Source: Ureibacillus galli (lineage in GTDB: Bacteria; Bacillota; Bacilli; Bacillales_A; Planococcaceae). Taken from it: a stretch of 64,000 nucleotides of DNA. Made by a program: the position numbers and the translations under genes. Below are positions 55,878 through 64,000 of the stretch, in pieces; the stretch's first letter is position 1, and every line of letters starts with the position of its first letter. The notes under the pieces were generated by a model that worked only from the letters and a program-made list of their open reading frames with translations, was not told where the DNA came from and did no database searches. The stretch covers positions 19,691-83,690 of the forward strand of contig NZ_JACSQA010000015.1 of assembly GCF_014836845.1 (NCBI RefSeq), in the 5' to 3' direction.

Positions 55878-56070
55878 TATCAAGCCGAAAATAATAACGA
55901 GAGCACTAGATTCTATTCATTTATCTAAAACTTGAAATCAATATTCTCATTTTAGAAATTTTATAGCGTAAATCCTGCAATTCGAACATAAATAACCTTC
56001 TTAGTTTAATATAGTTGTGATATATTAAACTTATATTTCTGAATATTTCGAAATAAGGGGTGGGTGTTTT

Positions 56071-57708
56071 ATGAGTAACAATTTAATCAATCAAGTAGAT
56101 GTAAGTCCATTAATTCACCAATATAAAGGACCGTTTTCTTCTGTAGTTGAATTACTTTGTGATCGCCATGATGGTGAGCGGATTGCGTTTCATTATGAGA
56201 ATGCTAGTGGGGTTAAACGCAGTTATTCATATGGGGAGCTGAAACGTCATTCATTACTATTTGCGAATGTTTTAAAATCTTTAGGAGTGAAAAAGGGGAA
56301 AAGAGTGGCGGTGTTATTGCCTAAAGGATCGGAGTTAATTATTTCAGTATTAGCGATTTGGCGTTTAGGTGGGGTTCATGTACCACTTTTCACAGCATTT
56401 GGTCCACAAGCAATCTATTATCGTGTCGAGAATAGTGGGGCTGATGTGATCATCACGGATGCAGCGAATCGATCAAAGTTAAATGGAACAATTGCAGGAA
56501 CGGATGCCATTGATAGCTCAAAGGTGAAAATCATTACAGTTGATAAAAATGAAGTAAATGATGATTTGGATTATTGGAGTTCCTTCAAAAATGTACAACC
56601 TTTAGAATTTAATGAAGTTGTGACGAAGGATGATTTGTTCGTCATTCTTTATACATCCGGAACGACTGGGCATCCAAAAGGTGTACAAGTACCGGTGTAT
56701 GCGCTTGCTGCTTTTGAGGCATACATGCGATATGGATTAGATGTTCGTGAAGGGGATGTATTTTGGAACATGGCTGACCCGGGATGGGCATATGGGCTGT
56801 ATTATGGTTTAATTGGACCTTTACTACTAGGTGGAACTTTTATCGTATATAGCGCACCTTTTAGTGTAGCAAATACAATTCGCGTATTTCAGGATTACAA
56901 CGTAACGAATTTTGCAGCGGCACCAACAGTATATCGATCAATGCGTGCCGAGTGGGATGATGTGACAAGTAATGGGGCTGAACGCTTGAAATTACGAGTT
57001 TTATCGAGTGCGGGGGAACCACTTAATCGCGATGTAATTAATTGGGCAGAGAAAAATTTGGGATTACCGATTTATGATCATTACGGACAAACCGAACAAG
57101 GGATGGTAATTAATAACCATCACCATACTACTTTACAAAATACTTATAAACCAGGTTCAATGGGGCAAGCGATGCCGGGATTTAAGACAACAATATTAAA
57201 TGAAAAGGGTGAAGCAGTAGGACCAAATGAGGAAGGTCAAATTGCTATTGATACAGAACAATCTCCACTGTTTTGGTTTAAAGGATACTATCAAAATGAA
57301 GAGAAAACAAAGGAACGATTTTTATATGGTAACCGCTATTACCTGACTGGAGATGATTCTAGCTATGACGAAAAGGGTTTCTTCTATTTTTCTGGTCGTA
57401 ATGACGATATTATCTCTAGTGCAGGCTATCGAATAGGACCGTTTGAAGTGGAGAATGCCATCATGGAACATGTAGCTGTGTCTGAGACAGCAGTTGTCGG
57501 GGTTCCCGACGAACGCCGAGGTGAATTAGTAAAAGCTTATGTTGTTCTAAAGGCAAAATATACGCCTAGTGACCAACTTGCAAAGGAAATTCAACTGCAT
57601 GTAAAAGAGAACTTATCTGCACATGAGTATCCTAGAATAATCGAATTTGTAGCGGCTTTACCTAAGACGCCAAGTGGTAAGATCCAAAGGTTTCTTTTAA
57701 GAGGATAA
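56071..57708 (+). CDS. Acyl-CoA synthetase (AMP-forming)
   Basis: AAGGGGTGGGTGTTTT precedes ATG at 56071. The 545-residue protein has the ANL superfamily core: ILYTSGTTGHPKGVQVP (P-loop motif), FWNMADPGWAYGLYYGLIGP, IYDHYGQTEQGMVIN (A5), YYLTGDDSSYDEKGFFYFSG (A7 with the ribose-binding Asp) and the C-terminal PKTPSGKIQRFLLRG with the adenylate-forming lysine. The sequence resembles the acetyl/medium-chain acyl-CoA synthetases of the AcsA/ACSM group, which activate short or medium acids. It stands alone; the substrate is not determined. Confidence 0.93.
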   Translation: MSNNLINQVDVSPLIHQYKGPFSSVVELLCDRHDGERIAFHYENASGVKRSYSYGELKRHSLLFANVLKSLGVKKGKRVAVLLPKGSELIISVLAIWRLGGVHVPLFTAFGPQAIYYRVENSGADVIITDAANRSKLNGTIAGTDAIDSSKVKIITVDKNEVNDDLDYWSSFKNVQPLEFNEVVTKDDLFVILYTSGTTGHPKGVQVPVYALAAFEAYMRYGLDVREGDVFWNMADPGWAYGLYYGLIGPLLLGGTFIVYSAPFSVANTIRVFQDYNVTNFAAAPTVYRSMRAEWDDVTSNGAERLKLRVLSSAGEPLNRDVINWAEKNLGLPIYDHYGQTEQGMVINNHHHTTLQNTYKPGSMGQAMPGFKTTILNEKGEAVGPNEEGQIAIDTEQSPLFWFKGYYQNEEKTKERFLYGNRYYLTGDDSSYDEKGFFYFSGRNDDIISSAGYRIGPFEVENAIMEHVAVSETAVVGVPDERRGELVKAYVVLKAKYTPSDQLAKEIQLHVKENLSAHEYPRIIEFVAALPKTPSGKIQRFLLRG

Positions 57709-57834
57709 GATTCTTTAGAGACTAAGGAACGAATCATGTCTATCGAAGAACACTTGCAAAAATTGGATGTTACAGTTAAATAGACAGAAAATTACCCTTA
57801 TATTTGGTATAATGGACAAAGTGAGGGTATTTTT

Positions 57835-57999
57835 ATGCTTAAGGAAAAGATAAACCACTTATCTTCTATTATATAAAATATTTATGGTGCTGGTTTAATA
57901 GTAACGATACTTGTTTTAAAAGATAAAATAACAATATATGAAGCGACTTTGGCTTCCACTGATGAAAAAATTCGTGGATGTCACTTATTTTCTAATTAA
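57835..57999 (+). pseudogene. Possible small gene with in-frame TAA
   Basis: GTGAGGG precedes ATG at 57835. The frame (MLKEKINHLSSII) meets TAA at about 57874 and continues in the same frame for 41 codons (NIYGAGLIVTILVLKDKITI, then YEATLASTDEKI). A small single-helix membrane protein with a nonsense codon is possible, but the reading rests on little. Confidence 0.3.
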
Positions 58000-58039
58000 A
58001 CCTCAAAAATTAGATAATAGGATTTAATCTGCAACAATC

Positions 58040-58075
58040 AGGCATTTTCCTTGAATAAGGAAAGGGCTTTATTTA
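58040..58075. repeat. Hairpin of the dispersed intergenic family
   Basis: GGCATTTTCCTT pairs imperfectly with AAGGAAAGGGCT around GAAT, followed by TTATTTA; CTGCAACAATC precedes it. Confidence 0.6.
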
Positions 58076-58181
58076 ATTAAAAGCCCAGATTTTGGAATAA
58101 GTCTAGAGATACAAAATGGTAATTTTAAGTAAATATATTCAGTGTTATAATGATTTATAAATTTCGAGTATGGAGGGCTAA

Positions 58182-58622
58182 ATGGAAAAAACCACTTTAT
58201 ATGCATATGTATCCTTTATAGGGAATGAGAATGTTGTTGATTTTCCATTAGAGGTATTGACCGAGAGATTAGGTGTTCAACCGACGGAGACTTGGCGTGT
58301 TGGGGATAAAGTAAACATTAATTATTCCCGTGTTCGCTCATTTACCTGCTGGAAATATGAATCTGAAACTCTAGAAACATTAGATGTAGATGATGTTTTA
58401 CTTCCAATTTTGAATGTTTTTCAATCTAAAACAGTTATTATTAATCAATTAAAGAAAGAATTAAATTTAGATGTACGGATTGAACTAGTAATTGCTATGA
58501 TTGATGGTTACACACCTGGTTTAGTAATCTCACCCGAATTCAGTAGCTTTGCTGCTGCAATTGATGCTTATATTGATATCGATATGTATGTACGGCCATT
58601 TAGTGAACCTGAAGTAGAATAA
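58182..58622 (+). CDS. DUF4279-like protein
   Basis: TGGAGGGCTAA precedes ATG at 58182. The 146-residue protein follows the DUF4279 order: YAYVSFIGNENVVDFPLEVL, TERLGVQPTETWRVGDKV, FTCWKYESETLETLDVDDVL, and a last strand/helix with GLVISPEFSSFAAAIDAYID, IDMYV. DUF4279 members often act as immunity proteins of polymorphic toxins. No toxin is next to it here, so that role is not shown. Confidence 0.78.
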   Translation: MEKTTLYAYVSFIGNENVVDFPLEVLTERLGVQPTETWRVGDKVNINYSRVRSFTCWKYESETLETLDVDDVLLPILNVFQSKTVIINQLKKELNLDVRIELVIAMIDGYTPGLVISPEFSSFAAAIDAYIDIDMYVRPFSEPEVE

Positions 58623-59162
58623 CAAATGACCTTATAAATAAATTTAAACTCATAATAAAGGTCTCAAATTAAATTGGGATTACATCTTATTAGCCACGAA
58701 CATTATAAAAATAACGTTTTGAGGTTTTCTTTATGCTGATCTTTTATGGCCTATTGGTCTGGGAACGAAGGTGGAAATAGAAATGAAAATTAGTCTAGAC
58801 CTTTATTCTTGATAAAAGGGAAATCAATGACATAGAAATATATGAGAAACCACTATTAATAATAAAAAATAGTTTTTCAATTATAGGACGCTTTCCTTGA
58901 ATATGGAGAGGGTCTTTCTTCATGAATAGGCTAGACTGTTGGGGAACGTTTTCATTGGATATTATTGTTGAAATATAGAGCAAGATAAGAATTAACCCCA
59001 TTTCGATCAATCTTTTTTCTAAATTAAGTTTTTCCATTTGCTGATAAATAAAGTATCAAGTTATTTTTTTATCAACCGAAGAATAAATAATGACAACATG
59101 TATAGAGGGTTACTGTTCTCATACTTGTTGTCATCAAACTGAAGTGTTCATTGATTACTAGT
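58623..59162. other. Intergenic region with a family hairpin
   Basis: No gene is supported. GGACGCTTTCCTT (58886) pairs with ATGGAGAGGGTC (to 58914) around GAAT, followed by TTTCTTC; TTTTTCAATTATA precedes it. A minus-strand open frame crosses the hairpin but has no ribosome binding site. Another 59060-59150 segment contains GACAACA/TGTTGTC arms (59091 and 59127) that may terminate the minus-strand transporter gene. Confidence 0.5.
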
Positions 59163-60068
59163 TTAAACTTTGAGCATGTTATTTTCTTTAATAAATTCTT
59201 CTTTCTTTATGTTTGCAATAAATACCCCTATTAAAGTAATTAAGCCCCCAGTTACGGCAGAAAATTGTGGAACTTCACCAAGCCAGATCCATGCGATAAG
59301 GAATGCAAATACAGATGTTAAATAAAGTGTACTTGTTGCTTCAGCCGCTCCATTTCGTGAAGTAACATAAGCTAGAGTAAAATAAGGAATGATTGTTGGA
59401 AAGATTCCAAGATACAAAATAACTAATGTTGTATTTAACGGGGCATCCATAATTGCTTCATTTAGGCCAGGTAAGAAAAATAGCATAAATATGGTACCTG
59501 ACCAAATTGCGTACATCGTAAAGGGAATAGCCCCATACTTTTTTAGATATCGATGTTGAAAAACAAAATAAATACTTTCTGAAAGGGATGCTATTAAAAC
59601 GATAATAATCCCAAAATTAAATGAAAAACTTTCATTTGAATCTCCAACAGAAATAAATGCTACCCCACAAAGACCAATAAGTGAACCAAGCCATCCCCAT
59701 AATCTAAGTTTCTCACGATAAAAGAAGACAGCTAATAAAGCAGTGAATATAGGAGTTGTTGAAACAAGTAAACTCGCAATCCCAGCACTAATAGTTTGCT
59801 CTCCATAATTTAGTGCTACTTGATATACGGTGAAACCTATAAAGCCAAGTAATAGAATAATAGGGATATCTTTTAACTCAGGCAATGGGGTTTTTGTAAT
59901 AATTGCTATGATTATTAATACGAATGAGCCGACTAATAATCGTAAAAGTGATAGATGTTCAGGCGAATAGGCTGACAATGCAACTCGTATTCCTGGAAAA
60001 GCTGATGCCCATAAAATGATTGTTATGAAATGAGCAGAAATAATCTTAAAATCAAATGTTTTAAACAT
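59163..60068 (-). CDS. EamA/DMT-family transporter
   Basis: On the minus strand AAGAGGTGTATTC precedes ATG at 60068; longer readings lack a site. The 301-residue protein has ten predicted helices in two EamA repeats: IILWASAFPGIRVALSAYSP in the first, and IIVLIASLSESIYFVFQHRY, then AWIWLGEVPQFSAVTGGLIT in the second. It is probably an exporter of a small metabolite. It is divergent from a MocR-type regulator and shares a promoter region with CCAACC repeats. Confidence 0.9.
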   Translation of the reverse strand: MFKTFDFKIISAHFITIILWASAFPGIRVALSAYSPEHLSLLRLLVGSFVLIIIAIITKTPLPELKDIPIILLLGFIGFTVYQVALNYGEQTISAGIASLLVSTTPIFTALLAVFFYREKLRLWGWLGSLIGLCGVAFISVGDSNESFSFNFGIIIVLIASLSESIYFVFQHRYLKKYGAIPFTMYAIWSGTIFMLFFLPGLNEAIMDAPLNTTLVILYLGIFPTIIPYFTLAYVTSRNGAAEATSTLYLTSVFAFLIAWIWLGEVPQFSAVTGGLITLIGVFIANIKKEEFIKENNMLKV

Positions 60069-60083
60069 GAATACACCTCTTAT

Positions 60084-60168
60084 CCAACCAATTAAATTTA
60101 TGTTTTCAATATTAATAGGTTTTTGCATATATTTCTCCAACCGGTTAAAATAAAAAAAACCAACCAGT
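60084..60168. promoter_or_regulatory. MocR-type operator region with three CCAACC repeats
   Basis: CCAACCAAT (60084), CCAACCGGT (60137) and CCAACCAGT (60160) are direct repeats on the plus strand, the last two 23 bp apart, close to two helical turns. AACCGGTT (60139-60146) is also a perfect palindrome. They lie between the divergent EamA and MocR genes. Confidence 0.65.
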
Positions 60169-60185
60169 AAGAAGAGAGATTACAT

Positions 60186-61598
60186 ATGAAAAAACCAAAA
60201 TATCAAATGATTATTGATTTTATAAAAGAAAAAATTGCTAAAGGGGAGTGGGCAATCGGAAGTCCCATACCCAGTCAACGTAATTTGGCAAAACAGTTCC
60301 AGGTTAATCGTAGTACAGTAATAACGGCATTAGAGGAATTGATGGCAGAAGGACTACTAGAAGGTAAAGCAGGGAAGGAAACAGTTGTCACGAATAATAC
60401 ATGGACTTTGATGGGTGCGAAATCCTCAACTAACTGGAATGAAAACGTCACTTTAGGAATTCATAAACCTAGTGTATCTATGGTGCAGGAGATTAACGAA
60501 GCTGAATCAAATACGAACCTTATTCAATTGAGTAAAGGGGAGCTATCACCAGAGATGTTCCCCTTAGAAGATATGAAATTCATCGTTCAAAAGGTATCGA
60601 ATCAATTGACCTCGTTTGGATATGAAGAGCCGAAAGGAAATATAAATTTACGCAAAGCCATTAGTGACTATTTAATGGTAAGAGGAATCGAAGCATCGCC
60701 GTCGTCTATTCTCGTAGTTTCAGGTGCGCTCCAAGCTTTACATTTAATTTCAATTGGATTACTAAAAAGAGATTCTACGGTATTGCTAGAAATGCCGTCC
60801 TATCTTTACTCGTTGAATGTTTTTAAGTCTGTGGGGATGGAGTTGCAAGGATTAGCGATGGACAAGGAGGGGCTAATCATCGATTCTATTTATCTAACAA
60901 AGGAAAAAGGAAAAAATATTTTATATACGATTCCAACCTTTCATAATCCGACAGGGGCCTTAATGCAAGAAGAGAGACGAGAGAAATTAATTGCCTATTG
61001 TGAAAGAGAGCAGCTGCCAGTTATAGAAGATGATGTGTACCGTGATTTATGGATTGATAACCCACCACCTAAACCACTAAAAGCAAGGGACCTTTATGGA
61101 AATGTATTATATGTTGGGAGTGTATCAAAAACCCTTAGTCCAGGATTACGAATTGGTTGGATAGTTGGCTCGGAGTCAGTTATTAATCGATTAGCAGATT
61201 TAAAAATGCAATCCGATTATGGATCAAGTACTCTTTCACAGCTCGTTGCCGCAGAATGGCTATCTAGTAATTTCTATAATACTCATCTTGAGAAAGTAAG
61301 AGAACAACTTAGAGTTCGTAGAAAAGTTGCTTTAGATGCACTGGATATTTATTTGAGTCCTTATGCGACGTGGGACATCCCAAAAGGTGGATTGTTCATA
61401 TGGGTAAAAATAAAACCCGAATTTAAAGTGAAAAGGCTGATTGAAAAAGCATTTTCCAACAATATTCTTCTAAATCCCGGTAGTATTTATGCTGAAAAGT
61501 CAGGACAGTTTATACGAATCTCTTATGGGTATGCTTCACTCGATGAAATAAAAGTAGGTATTTTCAAATTAAGTGAAATTATTAAAAATTCATTGTAG
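60186..61598 (+). CDS. MocR-type regulator (GntR HTH and aminotransferase domain)
   Basis: AGAAGAGAGATTACAT precedes ATG at 60186. The 470-residue protein has a GntR winged helix (about 1-72: KYQMIIDFIKEKIAKGEWAI, then PSQRNLAKQFQVNRSTVITA) and a type I aminotransferase fold (about 100-470) with the PLP lysine in VGSVSKTLSPGLRIGW, plus NPTGALMQEERREKLI and IEDDVYRDLW. It should bind PLP or a PLP adduct and control the divergent EamA gene, perhaps as efflux control of an amino compound. That target is inferred from position. Confidence 0.92.
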   Translation: MKKPKYQMIIDFIKEKIAKGEWAIGSPIPSQRNLAKQFQVNRSTVITALEELMAEGLLEGKAGKETVVTNNTWTLMGAKSSTNWNENVTLGIHKPSVSMVQEINEAESNTNLIQLSKGELSPEMFPLEDMKFIVQKVSNQLTSFGYEEPKGNINLRKAISDYLMVRGIEASPSSILVVSGALQALHLISIGLLKRDSTVLLEMPSYLYSLNVFKSVGMELQGLAMDKEGLIIDSIYLTKEKGKNILYTIPTFHNPTGALMQEERREKLIAYCEREQLPVIEDDVYRDLWIDNPPPKPLKARDLYGNVLYVGSVSKTLSPGLRIGWIVGSESVINRLADLKMQSDYGSSTLSQLVAAEWLSSNFYNTHLEKVREQLRVRRKVALDALDIYLSPYATWDIPKGGLFIWVKIKPEFKVKRLIEKAFSNNILLNPGSIYAEKSGQFIRISYGYASLDEIKVGIFKLSEIIKNSL

Positions 61599-62189
61599 AA
61601 ATTTGGAGAGTTGAATATTTGTTAATAACAATAAGGTTGTTAAGTGATTAAGAAATATAAAATTGTTTATTCAACAGTCAGGCGTTTTTGTGGAAAAAGA
61701 AAAAATGATTTCGTTTAAAATAGCCATATGTTATGATTCTTTAATTTTACGGTTGAGGATAAAATGGTTATTGAATATTTAATCCAGGTTTTAACTTCCT
61801 GGATTTCCTTATTGTCAAAATATGGACAAATGTTCTGTAGTTAACTAAAAATGGGAACGAATTTCTTTATGCAGTGGTGGTATCGTAGTTGATGTCACGG
61901 TGTATATAGAGTAGGGGAAGTTGCTAGCTGAAGTGTGTATTGGAATTATATTGTGAAGTGAAAAAGCCCTCTATTTTTCAGAGGACTTATAATCGATAAG
62001 TGATGTTTTATCACTTAGTGAGGTTTTGTAGTTTCGGTTGTTCCTATAATGAGATCCCGCATTTTTTGATTACTCATACTAAACTGTAAAAATATCACTT
62101 GTATCGAAAAATAATCAGTCGTGTTCTTAATGCACACAATTATTTGGTAAGAATATTCTCAATTCTTCTGATTAATTGCCTAACAACAA
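61599..62189. other. Intergenic region with three hairpins
   Basis: No gene is supported. A decayed family hairpin (TTATTCAACAGTCAGGCG) lies at 61668-61705, and AATCCAGG/CCTGGATT at 61781-61805, the twin of 48389. On the minus strand AAGTGAT/ATCACTT near 61997-62013 follows a short frame (MSNQKMRDLIIGTTETTKPH) that may be a gene end. Confidence 0.5.
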
Positions 62190-62618
62190 CTAGTCTTTCT
62201 CAACTGTATATCTAACTTGTTTAAAGACTACAATATCTCCATCTTCAGTATCATCTGTAGTTTGCCAAAGTTGGACTTTTGGCTTGTAGTCAGTTCTATG
62301 AGCATCTTTAATACCTTGAATGTTAAGCTCGTAGGATTCATTATTCTTGATTTTTTGTTCAAATATTTTTTTATTGGCAACAGAAATAAACGTCACTTTG
62401 TTTTCGTCAATTCCTTCAGTCATAAATTCTAATTGATTGTCCTTTGTTGTAATCGTTGGTGTTAATAATTCAATACTTCCATTTCCAGTTTCTTGTTTAG
62501 TAGCAATTTCATAATCAGATTTATCACTTGGATTTAAAGAACTTTCTATTAACCCTGAACATCCGGATAAGGTAAAACCAGCAAATAGAATAAAGCTTAA
62601 TCCAATTATCTTTTTCAT
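62190..62618 (-). CDS. Hypothetical lipoprotein
   Basis: On the minus strand CAGGGGGTATCTT precedes ATG at 62618. The signal ends in FTLSGCSGL, with the cysteine near residue 20. The mature part of about 122 residues begins with a Ser/Asp-rich linker and has strand-rich TPTITTKDNQLEFMTEGIDE, VTFISVANKKIFEQKI, then VQLWQTTDDTEDGDIVVFKQ. No family is recognised. Confidence 0.75.
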   Translation of the reverse strand: MKKIIGLSFILFAGFTLSGCSGLIESSLNPSDKSDYEIATKQETGNGSIELLTPTITTKDNQLEFMTEGIDENKVTFISVANKKIFEQKIKNNESYELNIQGIKDAHRTDYKPKVQLWQTTDDTEDGDIVVFKQVRYTVEKD

Positions 62619-62871
62619 AAGATACCCCCTGAAATTTATATGGTTATATGAAGAAAATAAGGCAAGAGTATATACATTTTTAATTCTTCAATTCATATTT
62701 TGTATATTTATTATATAATTTTAAAATTTATAAAAAACCGACCTCATACCTAACTTTAAATCGGTCTAGAGGATGAGATTGACGATTAATTTTATATATC
62801 AATGGTTATGGAACAAAGAATTCAGCAGTGTGTATTTCAACATCCGTAGATAAGTTAAAGGAGTATAATCA

Positions 62872-63066
62872 ATGAAAACAAGATATATTCAGGAATTTGG
62901 AATACGTTCAATTTTAAGATGTAAAAATAAAACACAACTTGGAATTGATGAGCTGAATAAAAAACGGATTGAACCCTCTAGATACTTTGTAGTGCGTTCT
63001 GTAATTCAATCTGAAACATTAATAACCTTTATAGTTGTAATAAAATGTTGTTTACACTTATATTAG
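62872..63066 (+). CDS. Small hypothetical protein
   Basis: TTAAAGGAGTATAATCA precedes ATG at 62872, a good site. The 64-residue product (MKTRYIQEFGIRSILRCKN..., NKKRIEPSRYFVVRSVIQSE) is basic, with a hydrophobic tail. It may be truncated; no family is recognised. Confidence 0.45.
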   Translation: MKTRYIQEFGIRSILRCKNKTQLGIDELNKKRIEPSRYFVVRSVIQSETLITFIVVIKCCLHLY

Positions 63067-63206
63067 CATTAATATCAATAAATGTTAAATGCTTACTGTT
63101 TTGTAAACAAACTTAATATTACAATACGTTAAAAAGAACAACAAAATACACGCCATTGAACTTATATATCTTAGTTATATCTTATGTATAAGATAAAGGA
63201 GGTCAA

Positions 63207-63326
63207 ATGGGCAAAATACAATTTAAGATACCGTGAGACGTTCAAGCACAACGAAAAGTTCTCACAAATGGGAAAAGGTTGATAAATCAAAAGGAAAGTA
63301 GAGACTTTAAGTCATTTGATAATTAG
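63207..63326 (+). pseudogene. Small gene with in-frame TGA
   Basis: AAAGGAGGTCAA precedes ATG at 63207. The frame reads MGKIQFKIP, then TGA at 63234, and continues in the same frame as DVQAQRKVLTNGKRLINQKE to TAG at 63324. Replacing TGA by CGA would give one 39-residue basic protein. The continuation and the strong ribosome binding site support a real gene with a nonsense mutation. Confidence 0.5.
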
Positions 63327-64000
63327 TAGCTGCAAAAGATGAATTTCTCATTTTGCATGATATTAAAATATACAATCATTTACGTAAATAAAAATACCGA
63401 AAACCATTGATATTAAAGCTTTCGGCAATATGGTCTCGACAGGGTTCGAACCTGTACCATCACCTTATCGAATAGATGGTTAGAAAAAAGTGAATTTAAA
63501 TGAGATTAAATAAGCAAAATTAGTCTGATCTATTAATCTTTTTAAGGAAATTTAAATCAGCTCAGTTAAATTAGTTCAATACAAAAAAATTCTGCGGATA
63601 AATTGCGGTCAAAAGAGTAAACAGGCAGTCTGTATTACTCTTTTTTATATACCTGTAATATCTATCTTAAATTGTTATATATTCGGAATGGTTGTGGTAC
63701 TTATATTAAAAAGGGCTATTTGAAAATCATCAATTCAAGAAGTACATCTGTGGTTTTGAAATAAATTCGAATATTTTGGAGTGGAAATTTGGCATAAAGT
63801 TTGGAAATTTTTAAAAAAATTAAAGGGAAAGTTAATTTTATTCCACAAAACCAGCTAATAGTTGTCAAGATTTTTCAATAAAAATATTAAAACCTACATG
63901 CTATACTAAAAAAAGGGTACACCAAATAAGCCTTCCTCTTTAAAATTGGAAGGTTTTGTTTTATGTGCTTAGATATACTTTTTAATCCTCGTTTTGGAAG
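63327..64000. other. Right-end intergenic region with tRNA-like T arm and terminators
   Basis: On the minus strand ACAGG-TTCGAAC-CCTGT (63439-63455) is a canonical T arm, followed by CGAGACCA, then a GCCGAAA/TTTTCGGT terminator (63393-63429). No matching 5' half is present. TGCGGATAAATTGCGG at about 63594 resembles sequence near integrase attachment sites. At 63928-63960 CCTTCC/GGAAGG with TTTTGTTTT is a plus-strand terminator. No protein gene is supported. Confidence 0.45.

Noticed and set aside
57785..57835. TACCCT/AGGGTA hairpin after the acyl-CoA synthetase as a terminator
   Set aside because: The loop is about 26 bases, contains a TATAAT-like box and the T run is short; promoter or terminator cannot be told apart.
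58795..59037. Minus-strand open frame of 80 codons with a hydrophobic start
   Set aside because: There is no ribosome binding site before its ATG and it crosses an intergenic hairpin of the dispersed family, so it is more likely chance.
1..64000. CRISPR array, phage cluster or restriction/defence island
   Set aside because: No regularly spaced direct repeats, Cas, phage structural, methylase or toxin-antitoxin pair was found.

Overview
The window looks like a chromosomal segment of a low-GC, endospore-forming member of the Bacillaceae. The grounds are strong AGGAGG-type ribosome binding sites, frequent TTG/GTG starts, a CcpA cre box, spore-associated genes (a Ger(x)C-type germination lipoprotein remnant and a YjcZ-type peptide) and Bacillus-type ResA, YhfK and MetA proteins. 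No rRNA operon, intact tRNA, CRISPR array or intact transposase was found. Coding density is low and the region carries many small hypothetical lipoproteins and membrane proteins, so it reads as an accessory part of the chromosome.

Layout. 0-1.7 kb: end of a BdbC-type thiol oxidoreductase, ResA, then an RraA-fold protein. 1.7-6 kb: LysR regulator divergent from a full-length aconitase, followed by a wrecked CitMHS citrate transporter. 6-10.3 kb: small proteins, an MBL hydrolase-TetR operon with twin palindromic operators, a YhfK-like NAD(P)-binding protein and a CBO0543-type membrane protein. 10.6-17.2 kb: a catabolic cluster made of an AraC regulator carrying a GH39-like domain, a cre site, an MFS transporter, an M20 amidohydrolase and a one-chain L-serine dehydratase fused in alpha-beta order. 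17.4-23.3 kb: lipoprotein, RidA, aldehyde dehydrogenase with an ATT start, a DUF3885-like protein, a c-di-GMP-I riboswitch with terminator, a broken ORF and metA. 23.4-32 kb: a YafY/WYL regulator, a DJ-1/PfpI protein, a serine hydrolase, lipoproteins, a thioesterase and an orphan frameshifted gerC. 32-41.5 kb: a coiled-coil protein, a highly structured leader before a MutS2-like ATPase without Smr domain, a thioesterase, broken DinB, an EmrB-type exporter, broken GNAT and a hypothetical gene with a nonsense codon. 41.6-52.9 kb: FabF divergent from an MmyB-type regulator, an S66 peptidase, small membrane proteins, an NmrA-like protein, a nitrilase remnant, YjcZ, SRPBCC and a metallophosphoesterase. 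53-64 kb: a coiled-coil/YceG-like pair, a P-loop kinase, an acyl-CoA synthetase, DUF4279, an EamA transporter divergent from a MocR regulator, a lipoprotein, and a tRNA-like T arm with a terminator that may be an old attachment site.

The most coherent functional unit is the 10.6-17.2 kb cluster. The sequence supports uptake, deacylation and deamination of a serine-yielding compound under AraC-type and CcpA control. Two window-wide patterns stand out. One is a family of about a dozen intergenic hairpins sharing a short AT-rich leader and a GGCG...CGCC stem. The other is an unusual load of broken genes (about eleven) together with several good Shine-Dalgarno sites followed by ATA, ATT or ACG where ATG is expected.
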